Assembly (NCBI GenBank): GCA_964534565.1
Contig: CAZHON010000002.1
Location: 124,001 to 188,000 of the forward strand
Source: CAZHON01 sp964534565
Lineage (GTDB): Bacteria; Patescibacteriota; Gracilibacteria; Peribacterales; Peribacteraceae
Length of the DNA stretch: 64,000 nt
Reading direction: 5' to 3'
The position numbers and the translations under genes are program-made. Numbering within the stretch: position 1 is the first letter of the stretch; every line of letters begins with the position of its first letter. The notes under the pieces were generated by a model, which saw only the letters and a list, made by a program, of their open reading frames with translations, was not told the origin of the DNA and did no database searches. This document shows, in pieces, positions 1-8,127 of the stretch.

Positions 1-4
1 GTTC

Positions 5-817
5 CTAACGACGTCCAAAGACGAATGAGAGAGCAAACAGTCCGATTGCCGAAAGCACCATCAGGCTTTCTGCCGGCAACGAGAACATCATACCCAATGT
101 GTAGCCCGCGCAGACAGAGAGAATACCGCTTAGAATGGCGATCCAAAGGGCCTGGCTGAAGTTTGAAGCAAGCAAACGAGCAGTGAGCGCAGGAATGACC
201 AAAAGCGCACCACAGAGCAATACACCGATCGTGTGGGCCATCAACACAACCATGCAGGCGACAACAATCGAGAGCATGCGACTGTAGAGTCGGACATTCA
301 GACCATTCGTGCTGGCGATATCACGGTCGAGCGTGAGAAGGAAAAACTGCTTTCGGAAAGAAAAGAGCAGTACCGTTACAACAAGACACACTCCGGCAAG
401 AGGCAAGAGGTCAGGAGTCGTAACGGACTTCAGGTTTCCAAAGAGAAGCGACTCCAATTCCTCAGGATCAATTCCTTTGGAAGACAAAAGCACATTCGCC
501 AATGCCAATGCACCAGAGAGAGCCATCGCAAGAAGTGCTTCTTGTGCCAAACGAACGCGACGCAGCGAGAGTTCTTCGAGAAGGAGGGCAACAACAGCCA
601 CCGTAATCAGTGTCACAGGAAGCGGTGCCCACTGCAAAATCGTTGCGAGCGCAATTCCTGCGAGAGAGACGTGTGACAGCGCATCGGCAAGGAATGCTTG
701 CCTGCGACTGACGACAAATACTCCGACAAACGGCGCACAACCACCAACAAACAAAGCCGCGAGGAAAGGGGTGAAATTAATGAGCATGAGAATGAGGGAT
801 GTGGGAAGAATGTGCAC
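5..817 (-). CDS. znuB: Zinc/manganese ABC transporter permease
   Basis: Integral membrane permease of the ABC-3 (ZnuB/MntB) family, importing Zn2+ or Mn2+ with the ATPase encoded just upstream. The 270-aa product is almost wholly hydrophobic, with about eight predicted membrane segments and the family-typical early segment (residues about 28-55, containing RRQAFLADALSHVSLAG). The GTG start at 817 lies 3-4 nt after a strong purine-rich Shine-Dalgarno (GGGAGGAGG) and overlaps the ATPase gene by 41 bp, which suggests translational coupling; an ATG at 787 is the alternative. The substrate-binding lipoprotein (ZnuA) is not in the window and may lie beyond the left edge. The metal cannot be told from sequence. 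Confidence 0.9.
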   Translation of the reverse strand: MHILPTSLILMLINFTPFLAALFVGGCAPFVGVFVVSRRQAFLADALSHVSLAGIALATILQWAPLPVTLITVAVVALLLEELSLRRVRLAQEALLAMALSGALALANVLLSSKGIDPEELESLLFGNLKSVTTPDLLPLAGVCLVVTVLLFSFRKQFFLLTLDRDIASTNGLNVRLYSRMLSIVVACMVVLMAHTIGVLLCGALLVIPALTARLLASNFSQALWIAILSGILSVCAGYTLGMMFSLPAESLMVLSAIGLFALSFVFGRR

Positions 818-1472
818 CTACCTCCTCCCGTTCAGCCGTTTCATCGATACAGAATGTTTGCGTAGCAAGGCTCGCAAATGCATCAGGATCGTGCGATACG
901 AGCACAATCGTCACTCCGCGGTTCTTGAGGAGCAACAAGACAGACTGCAGCCCCTGCTGGGACGCATGATCGACACCGGTTGTCGGCTCATCGAGCAAAA
1001 GCAGCTTGGACCCGGACAAAAATGCACGAGCGATGAACACCTTCTGGCGCTCTCCGCCCGACAGTGCACTGAGTGGTCGCTTGAGCAGTCCCTGCAATTG
1101 AAGATCTTTGATGATCTGCTCCTGATGCTCGCGATGTTCGAGGCCTCCTTTGCAATGGAGCGAACAGGCGCTCTCCAAAATATCTTCCACGCTCGCGGGA
1201 ATCCCAGCTTCGATGGCCGAGATCTTCTGTGGCACATATCCGATCCCCTGCTTTGCAGCATAGGCGACCGGTGACATGCCAAACAGATTCACGGTGCCCT
1301 TCTCTGGCGCTTCTAGGCCTGCAATCACCCGCAAAAGCGTTGTCTTCCCTCCACCGTTTGGACCAATCAGAAGAAGAATTTCGCCCTGATCGCAGGCAAG
1401 ACTGACATCGTGCAGAACACAGTGGGTTCCGTACGAAACAAAAACGTTTTGAAGAGAAATGGCTGGGGTCAT
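777..1472 (-). CDS. znuC: Zinc/manganese ABC transporter ATPase
   Basis: Cytoplasmic ATPase that energises the metal permease encoded downstream. Walker A is GPNGGGKTT (residues 37-45), followed by the ABC signature LSGGERQKVF and Walker B LLLLDEPTTGVD. The 231-aa length is normal for ZnuC/MntC. The C-terminus is histidine-rich (last 11 residues HSSHIPHSHAH), a plausible metal-sensing or metal-buffering tail. A -10-like TATACT (1480-1485) with a 17-nt-spaced TTTGCA (1503-1508) ends 7 nt before the ATG, so the mRNA should be leaderless. Upstream repeats of TAATTGCA/GTAAT resemble an operator but match no metalloregulator site I can name. Confidence 0.92.
   Translation of the reverse strand: MTPAISLQNVFVSYGTHCVLHDVSLACDQGEILLLIGPNGGGKTTLLRVIAGLEAPEKGTVNLFGMSPVAYAAKQGIGYVPQKISAIEAGIPASVEDILESACSLHCKGGLEHREHQEQIIKDLQLQGLLKRPLSALSGGERQKVFIARAFLSGSKLLLLDEPTTGVDHASQQGLQSVLLLLKNRGVTIVLVSHDPDAFASLATQTFCIDETAEREEVGAHSSHIPHSHAH
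818..831 (-). promoter_or_regulatory. Shine-Dalgarno of the permease gene
   Basis: On the minus strand CGGGAGGAGGTAG directly precedes the GTG at 817. It is one of few strong ribosome binding sites in this window and it sits inside an operon, where a leaderless start is impossible. It decides the start against the internal ATG at 787. Confidence 0.7.
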
Positions 1473-1479
1473 CGCGGGA

Positions 1480-1508
1480 AGTATAGTACACCCAAACCTT
1501 AATGCAAA
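1480..1508 (-). promoter_or_regulatory. Leaderless promoter of znuCB
   Basis: TTTGCA, 17 nt, TATACT, then 7 nt to the ATG at 1472. The predicted +1 falls on or next to the start codon. Confidence 0.6.
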
Positions 1509-1555
1509 TTACTTGCAATTACAAGACTAAAAGAATGAGGACTTTGTACCTATTG

Positions 1556-1643
1556 TTGAAGGATCAAATCTGAGAGATACTTTCCCCTTCTTTCACACCA
1601 TTTTACGTCAGTACGCCTCTGTCTTCTTGGCGAAGATAGAGGC
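1556..1643 (+). promoter_or_regulatory. Promoter and hairpin leader of the 1685 gene
   Basis: TTGAAG (1556-1561), 16 nt, TACTTT (1578-1583) forms a promoter. The roughly 100-nt leader contains a 12-bp stem (1615-1626 with 1632-1643, loop TTGGC, one wobble pair) that is not followed by a T-run. It could be a regulatory leader of the downstream gene; no known riboswitch class is recognised. Confidence 0.45.
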
Positions 1644-1684
1644 TGTGCTTGCCGAAGAGCAAAATACTACACAAGGAAAAAGCC

Positions 1685-2221
1685 ATGAAACTCAAGGAAC
1701 GTTGGTACAACTTCCGCTTCGCTTTGATGCAGCGTTTCGGTCGTACCTATACGACAAAGTACTCTGGGGCAAAGTCTAAACGCTGCGGATACTTCGAAGC
1801 ATTTGGTGAACGGACGGCCGTCATCATGAACCTGAACAAAGAAGGTGTGTTTCTTTACACCCATGCGGAAATTTCGAAGATGGCGATCGCATGTGTTGCA
1901 TGTGGAAAGCCTATCTGGCCATTTGACCCGATCGGGCTACTCGTCCCGACTGAAGAATATCAGGTTCCAAAGGGGTCGTATCTTTGGGAGCCAGAGAAAT
2001 CCTATCCCGCCTGTTTACGATGGGGATGCGAACATCCTGATCGATCGGGTTTCTGGATGCCCACCGAAGAAGATCCGTTTCGATGTGACGTGCTACGAGT
2101 CGCATCTGCTATAGAAAGGCTCCTCGCGGGGAACGGCGATGACTGCGTCATTATCAGCGATACTCGGGACGTGAATGAAGCAATCGCTGCAACAAATGCT
2201 CTTCGGCAAAAACAACAATAG
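1685..2221 (+). CDS. Hypothetical Cys-containing protein
   Basis: A 178-aa soluble protein that I do not recognise. It has a basic N-terminus (MKLKERWYNFRFALMQRFG) and a possible metal knuckle: CVACGKPIWPFDP followed about 40 residues later by YPACLRWGCEH, giving two Cys pairs. The C-terminus is an acidic/helical stretch. The ATG at 1685 has AAGGA 7 nt upstream and is preferred over a TTG at 1649. It is a single gene transcribed away from znuCB and followed by a terminator. Function unknown; zinc binding is inferred only from the Cys spacing. Confidence 0.7.
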   Translation: MKLKERWYNFRFALMQRFGRTYTTKYSGAKSKRCGYFEAFGERTAVIMNLNKEGVFLYTHAEISKMAIACVACGKPIWPFDPIGLLVPTEEYQVPKGSYLWEPEKSYPACLRWGCEHPDRSGFWMPTEEDPFRCDVLRVASAIERLLAGNGDDCVIISDTRDVNEAIAATNALRQKQQ

Positions 2222-2247
2222 TTCTCCCCTATAAGGGGCGGGCAACT

Positions 2248-2268
2248 GGGCGGCTTCGGCCGCCCTTT
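2248..2268 (+). terminator. Terminator after the 1685 gene
   Basis: GGGCGGC-TTCG-GCCGCCC (2248-2265) followed by TTT. It lies between two convergent genes; the T-run is short on either strand. Confidence 0.6.
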
Positions 2269-4930
2269 AAAGTTGCTTCAATCGCTCCTCAATCTTTGTA
2301 AGCTTATCTTTCGTTTCAGCCAATTTCGCCTTCTGGTCATCGATCAATTTCGCAGGAGCTTTCGAGACAAATTGTTCATTGCCCAACTTCGCCTCAATCC
2401 CCTTCGCAAAGTTTTCGAGGTTTTCTTTCTCTTTTGTGAGAGTGGTCTTCTCTTTCTCTTTATCCACAAGACCTGCGAGCGGCAGATAGATCTCGACTCC
2501 TTCCAAGAAAGCAGCGGCTGCATCAGCCGGCTTGTCACCTGTGGCAGCAATCGTGAGATTCTCCAATTTTGCCATGCGCTTGATGTGTTCTGACTGTGAT
2601 TGGAGGAGCTCTGTGTAGGGCTTCGTGTGGAGCTCTATCGATACCTGTTTTCCTGGCTCTACCGCTTGGTCCGTACGAAGTTTTCGAATCGCTGTAATGA
2701 CATTCACCAACACCAAATACTCGGCTTCTGCCTTTGCATCCTTTCGTTCAGGCTTCAGTACCGGCCATGACTCTGCAATCAGCATTCCTGCATCCTTCTT
2801 CTTCACTGATTCCCACAATTCCTCTGTCACAAACGGACAGTATGGGTGGAGCAGCACCAAAATCTTTCGAAGTGCATGCACAAGCACTGCCGTGTTCGCG
2901 TTTCCCTTACTGAGTTCGAGATACCAATCACAAAAATCATCCCACACGTAACTGTAGAGTGTCTCGCCCACCTCGCTCAGTCTGTATTCCTGAAGTGCAG
3001 TGGTCACTTTTTCAATTGTCTGTTGCTCACGAGAAAGAATCGCACGATCTGCGAGTGAGAGCTCGGACATTTCAGGCAATTTTTCGATGGAATGAGGATC
3101 AACCCCCGCTGCTTCGCACTGCATCAGCACGAAACGACTCGCATTCCAGAGCTTATTCACGAAGTTTCGGTACCCTGCGATTTTCTCTTCATACAGCCTC
3201 GAATCGGCTCCCGGGCTTTGTCCGACAATCATCGAGAGACGCAGTGCATCTGCCCCATACTTCGCAATCATATCGAGCGGGTCGATCATGGTCGTGGGGT
3301 CGCTCTTACTCATTTTCTTTCCATCGCGCGTGCGGATAAGTCCGTGGAGATACACCGTCTTGAACGGAATTTGTCCCGTGGCGTACGTCGTCATGAGGAT
3401 CATGCGCGCCACCCAGAAGAAGAGGATGTCGTACCCCGTCTCCATCACCGATGTTGGGTGGAATTTTTGGAAGTCAGGACTTTGATCGAGCAATTCCTGG
3501 AGTGAAAGATTTGGATTTTCCGTTAACTTCGTATCGATCAACGTGCTCCATGTCCAAAGCGCCGAGCTGAACCATGTATCGAGTGTGTCAGGATCTTGCT
3601 CCCATCCCTCTCCTGTTGGTGGATAGGCTCCGCAATACTCTTCGTCACCTTTGTACCAAACCGGAACGCGGTGACCCCACCAGATCTGGCGGCTGATGCA
3701 CCAATCACGCAGATTATCGATCCAGTGGAAGTACGTCTTTCCAAATTGGGACGGAATGATCTCGATATCCCCATGATGAACCACGTCATGCATAACTTGT
3801 TTTAGGCTCATCTGCTGCCCTTTCCATTGAACTACTTCTTTATTCACATCGATGAACCACTGCAGTTTAATTTGCGGCTCAATCGTTCCCCCACCACGAG
3901 AGTTTGTCGCCTTGGCGTGCACATACTTGTCATCAGTTTTTACAAGCAGTCCCTTCGACTGCAATTTCTCAACAATAAGAGGTCGCGCCTTTTCAATACT
4001 CATGCCGGCGAACTCTTCTGCAATAGGGAGAAGCTTTCCGCTGTAGTCGATCACCTGTTCTTTCTCCAATCCATGACGCTCAGCGATGTCAAAGTCGACT
4101 GCGTCATGCCATGGCGTGATCGTCATGACTCCTGTTCCAAACTCTGGGTCGACGGCTGCATCTTTTATGACCGTCGCACGCACTTTTCCATTGATCCACT
4201 CTGCCTCGAATGTGTCGCCATGTTTAAACTTGGAGTACCGCGCATCATCTGGGTGCATCACGACATACTTATCGCCGAATTTCGTCTCCGGGCGCGCAGT
4301 GCTGATTTGGAACGGACCGTACTGAAACGTATAAAAGGACGTTGTTTCTTCTACGCGATTCACTTCGTCGTCACTCACCGTTGTCTGCAACTTTGGGTCC
4401 CAGTTCACAATGCGATGGCCACGATAAATCAACTCATCCTTCTTCATTTTTGCGAACACCTCATTCACCAAACGATTGAGTGATGGCTCGAATGTGTAGC
4501 GTTCGCGACTCCAATCACAGCTACTTCCCATCTTGCGAACCTGACCGCGAATCGTTGCTTTGCTCTGTTCCACAAACTCCGCGATTTTTCCGACGAGTGC
4601 GTCACGTCCCAATTCTTTGCGTGGATCTTTCATCCCTCCATCCTTGAGCTGCTTGATCACCACGTTCTCGGTCGCAATCGCAGCGTGATCCGTCCCTGGG
4701 ACCCACAGCGCCTCCTTCCCCTGCATACGTGCGAAACGGGTGAAGATGTCCTCAAGCGCCAACATCACCGCATGACCAAGATGAAGGTGCCCCGTCGCAT
4801 TGGGCGGCGGCATAGAGATGGTGAAGGTTTCCTTCTTCGTGTTTACGTCAGCCTTGAACGCCCCACTGTCCTCCCACATTTTATAGATGCGGTCTTCGGT
4901 GCCTTTGGGGTCGTAGGCTTTGTCGAGCAC
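2267..4930 (-). CDS. valS: Valyl-tRNA synthetase
   Basis: Charges tRNA-Val (class I synthetase). The 887-aa product carries the HIGH-type motif PPPNATGHLHLGHA (residues 41-54), KMSKS (about 539-543), and a C-terminal coiled coil (last about 65 residues) of lysine/glutamate heptads typical of ValS. Length is normal for the family. It starts with GTG at 4930; a -10 TAGACT (4937-4942) ends exactly 6 nt upstream, predicting a leaderless transcript. It is divergent from the GNAT gene at 4984, and the two promoters lie in a 53-bp gap. Confidence 0.97.
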   Translation of the reverse strand: MLDKAYDPKGTEDRIYKMWEDSGAFKADVNTKKETFTISMPPPNATGHLHLGHAVMLALEDIFTRFARMQGKEALWVPGTDHAAIATENVVIKQLKDGGMKDPRKELGRDALVGKIAEFVEQSKATIRGQVRKMGSSCDWSRERYTFEPSLNRLVNEVFAKMKKDELIYRGHRIVNWDPKLQTTVSDDEVNRVEETTSFYTFQYGPFQISTARPETKFGDKYVVMHPDDARYSKFKHGDTFEAEWINGKVRATVIKDAAVDPEFGTGVMTITPWHDAVDFDIAERHGLEKEQVIDYSGKLLPIAEEFAGMSIEKARPLIVEKLQSKGLLVKTDDKYVHAKATNSRGGGTIEPQIKLQWFIDVNKEVVQWKGQQMSLKQVMHDVVHHGDIEIIPSQFGKTYFHWIDNLRDWCISRQIWWGHRVPVWYKGDEEYCGAYPPTGEGWEQDPDTLDTWFSSALWTWSTLIDTKLTENPNLSLQELLDQSPDFQKFHPTSVMETGYDILFFWVARMILMTTYATGQIPFKTVYLHGLIRTRDGKKMSKSDPTTMIDPLDMIAKYGADALRLSMIVGQSPGADSRLYEEKIAGYRNFVNKLWNASRFVLMQCEAAGVDPHSIEKLPEMSELSLADRAILSREQQTIEKVTTALQEYRLSEVGETLYSYVWDDFCDWYLELSKGNANTAVLVHALRKILVLLHPYCPFVTEELWESVKKKDAGMLIAESWPVLKPERKDAKAEAEYLVLVNVITAIRKLRTDQAVEPGKQVSIELHTKPYTELLQSQSEHIKRMAKLENLTIAATGDKPADAAAAFLEGVEIYLPLAGLVDKEKEKTTLTKEKENLENFAKGIEAKLGNEQFVSKAPAKLIDDQKAKLAETKDKLTKIEERLKQL

Positions 4931-4936
4931 GAAGGG

Positions 4937-4976
4937 AGTCTACAGAAAGCTGTCCTCTGCGGAAATACGGTATAAT
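4937..4976. promoter_or_regulatory. Divergent leaderless promoters valS / GNAT
   Basis: Minus strand: TAGACT (4937-4942), 6 nt before the valS GTG. Plus strand: a perfect TATAAT (4971-4976), 7 nt before the ATG at 4984. Neither has a convincing -35. Confidence 0.6.
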
Positions 4977-4983
4977 TCAACGT

Positions 4984-5529
4984 ATGCAGGAGCCTGGCCC
5001 CATCCTCACTACAGAACGCTGCAGATTGCGTCCGATTGATGCGACAGACGCAGAATACGTCTGGTCTGCCTCCAGGCACCCCGGCTTTACCGATGGCATG
5101 CTGTGGAATCCGCCAGAAACGATGGAAGAAATTCACACATGGACAGAGAGGACTCTTGCGCGCTGGGGAGAGGAATATGCATGGACCATTGAAACACTCT
5201 CTGAAGAATTTCTTGGTCGCATTTCACTTCGCAAAACAGAAGAATCCGATGTGTGGAATATCGGCTATTGGTTACACCCCACCGTCTGGGGAAAGGGATA
5301 CATGACCGAAGCACTTACAGAAGTCGTACGTTTCGGATTCGAAGATGTGCACGCACACTCCATCACTTCTGCGCATGCTTCTTGGAATGAGAAGAGTGGA
5401 AAGGTTCTTCGGAGAGCAGGATTCAAAAGAGTCGGTTCAACCGATTGTGGATTTATGAAAAATGGAAAGCCTGTGCCCGAGGACAACTATCGAATCACTC
5501 GTGAGGAATTTCCGGCTTTTCGCACATAA
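4984..5529 (+). CDS. GNAT acetyltransferase, RimJ/RimL type
   Basis: A 181-aa GCN5-related N-acetyltransferase. The N-terminal TERCRLRPIDATDAEYVW and the acetyl-CoA loop region IGYWLHPTVWGKGYMTEAL match the RimJ/RimL-like group that acetylates protein N-termini or small molecules; substrate unknown. The ATG sits 7 nt after TATAAT, so it is predicted leaderless. It is a single gene, divergent from valS. Confidence 0.85.
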   Translation: MQEPGPILTTERCRLRPIDATDAEYVWSASRHPGFTDGMLWNPPETMEEIHTWTERTLARWGEEYAWTIETLSEEFLGRISLRKTEESDVWNIGYWLHPTVWGKGYMTEALTEVVRFGFEDVHAHSITSAHASWNEKSGKVLRRAGFKRVGSTDCGFMKNGKPVPEDNYRITREEFPAFRT

Positions 5530-5599
5530 ACAAAAGCCGCCCGAAGGCGGCAGATGTCAAAAAATGGAAAGAGCGGATATCGAGCCTTGAGGGCAGGAC
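5530..5599 (-). ncRNA. Candidate small RNA
   Basis: A minus-strand promoter (TTGCAT 5628-5633, 16 nt, TAGAAT 5606-5611) points into a 70-nt stretch with no open frame that ends in the GCCGCC/GGCGGC terminator. It was checked by eye against tRNA, SRP RNA, 6S and RNase P signatures and none fits. It may equally be a decayed spacer; expression evidence is absent. Confidence 0.3.
5532..5551 (-). terminator. Terminator of a short minus-strand transcript
   Basis: On the minus strand GCCGCC-TTCG-GGCGGC followed by TTTTGTTT. It would end the candidate small RNA starting near 5599 or readthrough from the RimI-like gene, just before the 3' end of the GNAT gene. Confidence 0.6.
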
Positions 5600-5667
5600 C
5601 GCGAGATTCTACGTACCCCAAAAAGGAATGCAAGAGATTTTTGACAATCCAATATAGAAGAACAGAG

Positions 5668-5701
5668 AAAAACCCACAGCAACAAGGTGCGACGTGGGTT
5701 T
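5668..5701 (-). terminator. Terminator of the RimI-like gene
   Basis: Minus strand AAACCCAC and GTGGGTTT pair around a 16-nt loop and are followed by TTCTCTGTTCTTC. It lies about 60 nt after the stop of the upstream gene. Confidence 0.65.
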
Positions 5702-5761
5702 GAAGCATAACGGAATCCGTCATGCGAGGTGGTTTATTGGCCTGTACGGGGGCCGTCAGGC

Positions 5762-6361
5762 TTATCCACTCAATCGAGTGGCTCGATTCACTGCTTGGTA
5801 CTCAGGCTGAGGAGGAATGCAGAATTGCATTAAATATGCATCTTCTGATGTGTCTTGATAGAAATCTTTTATCACAGAGACTGCTCTGAACCCCATTGCT
5901 TGAAAGAACAATTGCGCATGCAGATTTCTCTCAGTCACTTCCAGTAGAATTCGCTTCCTCCTTTTAGGGGTCAATTTACTTGCCAATTTATTGATTATTT
6001 GAGAACCAATGCCACATCGGTGAAATTCTTTCTGAACAGCAAAATTCAAAATATGCAGTCGTTTCCAATGTAATTCATAAATTAAAAATCCGACCACACG
6101 TTCATCGAATTCCGCAACAAAGCCGATACAATTTCGTTGTCTCAGACATCGAATAAACTCGTCATCTGACCAAGGAAACTCAAAATTTTGAGTTTCAATA
6201 TCCAACACTTCAGGCATATCCCGCCGGATCATCCAGCGAATATGAACAGGTATTAGATTTTTCTTCGGCATTGTTTTCGAAACGATTTCATCTGTCTTTT
6301 GCGACACTGGAACTACAGACGTATTCCCTACTATCAAAGAGTGATTTATTTTCGACTCCAT
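5762..6361 (-). CDS. rimI: RimI-like ribosomal-protein-alanine acetyltransferase
   Basis: A 199-aa GNAT with a RimI-type core: IRRDMPEVLDIE, FEFPWSDDEFIRCL, the acetyl-CoA loop VQKEFHRCGIGSQII, and LEVTERNLHAQLFFQAMGF. RimI acetylates the N-terminal alanine of ribosomal protein S18. The ATG at 6361 has AGGAGG 8 nt upstream and is preferred; the frame stays open another 51 codons with alternative starts at 6433 and 6514. The gene is clearly more AT-rich than its neighbours, and from memory its wording resembles planctomycete RimI proteins, so lateral acquisition is likely but unproven. Single gene with its own terminator. Confidence 0.85.
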   Translation of the reverse strand: MESKINHSLIVGNTSVVPVSQKTDEIVSKTMPKKNLIPVHIRWMIRRDMPEVLDIETQNFEFPWSDDEFIRCLRQRNCIGFVAEFDERVVGFLIYELHWKRLHILNFAVQKEFHRCGIGSQIINKLASKLTPKRRKRILLEVTERNLHAQLFFQAMGFRAVSVIKDFYQDTSEDAYLMQFCIPPQPEYQAVNRATRLSG

Positions 6362-6378
6362 GCATATTCCTCCTACAA
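6362..6378 (-). promoter_or_regulatory. Shine-Dalgarno of the RimI-like gene
   Basis: Minus strand GTAGGAGGAATATGC directly before the ATG at 6361. A second AAGGAGG occurs 12 nt before the in-frame ATG at 6433, so two initiation sites are possible. Confidence 0.6.
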
Positions 6379-6520
6379 AGAGACTAATCGGACTGAAAAA
6401 TTCACGACACATTTGCACGAACAATTGAAACATACAAAAAAAATACCTCCTTCCTGGCCCAAGATGTGTAAAGAACACTGTTTGAAGCCTAACATTCCTC
6501 TGAAAAAGTGTCATATTTCT

Positions 6521-6549
6521 TTGACTCCAGCGTCATAGAAGACGAAAAT
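6521..6549 (+). promoter_or_regulatory. Promoter of the 6560 operon
   Basis: TTGACT (6521-6526), 17 nt, GAAAAT (6544-6549), then 10 nt to the ATG. Predicted leader of 3-4 nt. Confidence 0.5.
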
Positions 6550-6559
6550 ACCCCCAGAG

Positions 6560-6979
6560 ATGCGTACTTCCTTGATGAATATCGGCTTCTGTGAACATCG
6601 TCTCATGCAAAAAGGCGATATCGGACAGTTGATTGAGGATACAAATCAATTTCATGTACGTGGTGATTCCGCCCGCCGTTTTGCAGGTTCCCTCATCATG
6701 GCCCCTGCAGTAGCGATTACGAAATTTGGAAATGCCGCCGTTGGTATGTTGAGTGACCGAGAGGCAGAGCCACTTCAGGAAGGCATGATCAAATACACTT
6801 CACGTGATGTGCGATCTGCAGTCGGAAACTTGTTCCAAGCTGCAAAGAACCTGGTGACATTGCATCCTATAAAAGCGGTGGGAAATACTGCAAAGGCAGT
6901 GATGGATGGAATCGATGTTCCGTTCGACGTTGCATTGGATGCAGGCTCGGCAATCTTCGATCATAATCAAAAGAAATAA
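6560..6979 (+). CDS. Hypothetical protein
   Basis: A 139-aa protein that I do not recognise. The N-terminal half is mixed and includes a moderately hydrophobic segment (about residues 40-62, AGSLIMAPAVAITKFGNAAVG). The C-terminal half is amphipathic, with repeated alanine and valine. It precedes the FmdB-type zinc-ribbon gene by 6 nt and is probably co-transcribed with it. Internal ATG codons near the N-terminus make the exact start uncertain. Confidence 0.65.
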   Translation: MRTSLMNIGFCEHRLMQKGDIGQLIEDTNQFHVRGDSARRFAGSLIMAPAVAITKFGNAAVGMLSDREAEPLQEGMIKYTSRDVRSAVGNLFQAAKNLVTLHPIKAVGNTAKAVMDGIDVPFDVALDAGSAIFDHNQKK

Positions 6980-6985
6980 ATTCCA

Positions 6986-7252
6986 ATGCCCACATTCGAT
7001 TTCCGATGCACCGGTTGTTCTGCGGTCTTTGAAGAGACACTCCCTTTCGGTTCGAAAAAACTCCCGATTTGTCCTCATTGTGGGAAGAAGAAAACCGAGA
7101 AACTCCTCACCATGCCAAGCATCAGTTTTAAGGGAACGGGGTTCTATAAAACCGACAGTCAAAAGAAGGCAGCGGAAACCACGGTAAAACCTGCTGAAAA
7201 GGCCAAGGAAACCCCAAAACCCTCAACTCCGACTGATTCACAAAGTAAGTAA
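6986..7252 (+). CDS. FmdB-family zinc ribbon protein
   Basis: An 88-aa protein with the FmdB/CxxC_CxxC_SSSS domain: MPTFDFRCTGCSAVFE gives the first CxxC, and LPICPHCGKKK the second; KTEKLLTMPSISFKGTGFY is the typical domain end. A Lys/Pro/Thr-rich tail follows. These small zinc ribbons are widespread and usually of unknown role (proposed regulatory). The second Cys pair and the FKGTGFY motif make the family call firm. Second gene of a two-gene operon. Confidence 0.88.
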   Translation: MPTFDFRCTGCSAVFEETLPFGSKKLPICPHCGKKKTEKLLTMPSISFKGTGFYKTDSQKKAAETTVKPAEKAKETPKPSTPTDSQSK

Positions 7253-7274
7253 AATATGTTATAATAATAACCAA

Positions 7275-8114
7275 ATGAAACACACATCTACCCCGACAGC
7301 CCGAAAGCTGATGATGAAACTGACTGCGGCTTCCCCGTGGGTACTTCTGTGTTCGTGGATCGGCATCGCGTTCGGCAGTGCGGTGTTGTACTTCCTCCTC
7401 ACGCATTTCGTGCGTGGCCACGGACTCGTGATTCACATCAGCTCTCAAAGTATTGAGCAGCAGTTCTTGGACAGTCTCTACTTCAGCGTGATTACGATGA
7501 CGACAATCGGCTACGGAGACATTACCCCGGTCGGTGTCTCGCGCATTATCGTCTGTTTCCAGGGGGTCATGGGCTATTTCCTCCTCGCAATCGTTGTGAC
7601 GAAGCTCGTGTCGTATCACCAAGAACAAGCGATCGCCGACATGCACAAGCTCGCGTTTGATGACATCTTCAAGAGCACACGCGAAGGACTGCACTTGGTC
7701 CGCACGGACTTCGATCTTCTGATTTCGGAAGCAAAAGTTCGCCGCGCACTCTCCAATCAATCTCTCGAAAACTTGGCCATCGCCTTCTTGCAGGCACAGA
7801 CGCTCATGCAGGAAATCCTCAGCTTCTATGAGGGAGAACTCTATGAAATCGAACCGAAGCGCGAGAAGCTTTTGATCGAAGCAGTCCAACGCACAATCCG
7901 TCGTTTGGACGATTTGATTGAGGCACTCAATGAACACGGCATCGAGTGGCTCAACCACCAGCAGAGTATGACGGAGCTGAAGGAACTGCTCCGCATCATC
8001 CACGACATCACTCCTCGCTGGTCCAAGATGTCCCACCACGGGGTCGATGCATTCGCCGATATCCTCGGTATCGAAAAACGAGTGCACGGCCGCATCGGAC
8101 ATGCACTCGTGTAA
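7275..8114 (+). CDS. Two-TM potassium channel
   Basis: A 279-aa ion-channel protein. Membrane segment 1 is at about residues 19-40, followed by a pore helix and the K+ selectivity filter TTIGYGDITP (about 76-85) and membrane segment 2 (about 95-112). The C-terminal about 160 residues are cytoplasmic and helical, with no recognisable RCK/TrkA domain, so gating is unknown. An extended -10 (TGTTATAAT, hexamer 7260-7265) ends 9 nt before the ATG. It is convergent with pnp, whose stop lies 13 nt beyond. Confidence 0.9.
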   Translation: MKHTSTPTARKLMMKLTAASPWVLLCSWIGIAFGSAVLYFLLTHFVRGHGLVIHISSQSIEQQFLDSLYFSVITMTTIGYGDITPVGVSRIIVCFQGVMGYFLLAIVVTKLVSYHQEQAIADMHKLAFDDIFKSTREGLHLVRTDFDLLISEAKVRRALSNQSLENLAIAFLQAQTLMQEILSFYEGELYEIEPKREKLLIEAVQRTIRRLDDLIEALNEHGIEWLNHQQSMTELKELLRIIHDITPRWSKMSHHGVDAFADILGIEKRVHGRIGHALV

Positions 8115-8127
8115 GGTCTAGTGAATC

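Noticed and set aside
1500..1530. Zur or MntR box upstream of znuC
   Set aside because: Repeats of TAATTGCA/GTAAT are present but do not match a Zur or MntR palindrome that I can verify.
5530..5640. SRP RNA, tRNA or 6S RNA in the spacer
   Set aside because: No GGAAG/AGCAG SRP loop, no cloverleaf and no 6S bubble could be built; kept only as an unclassified small RNA candidate.
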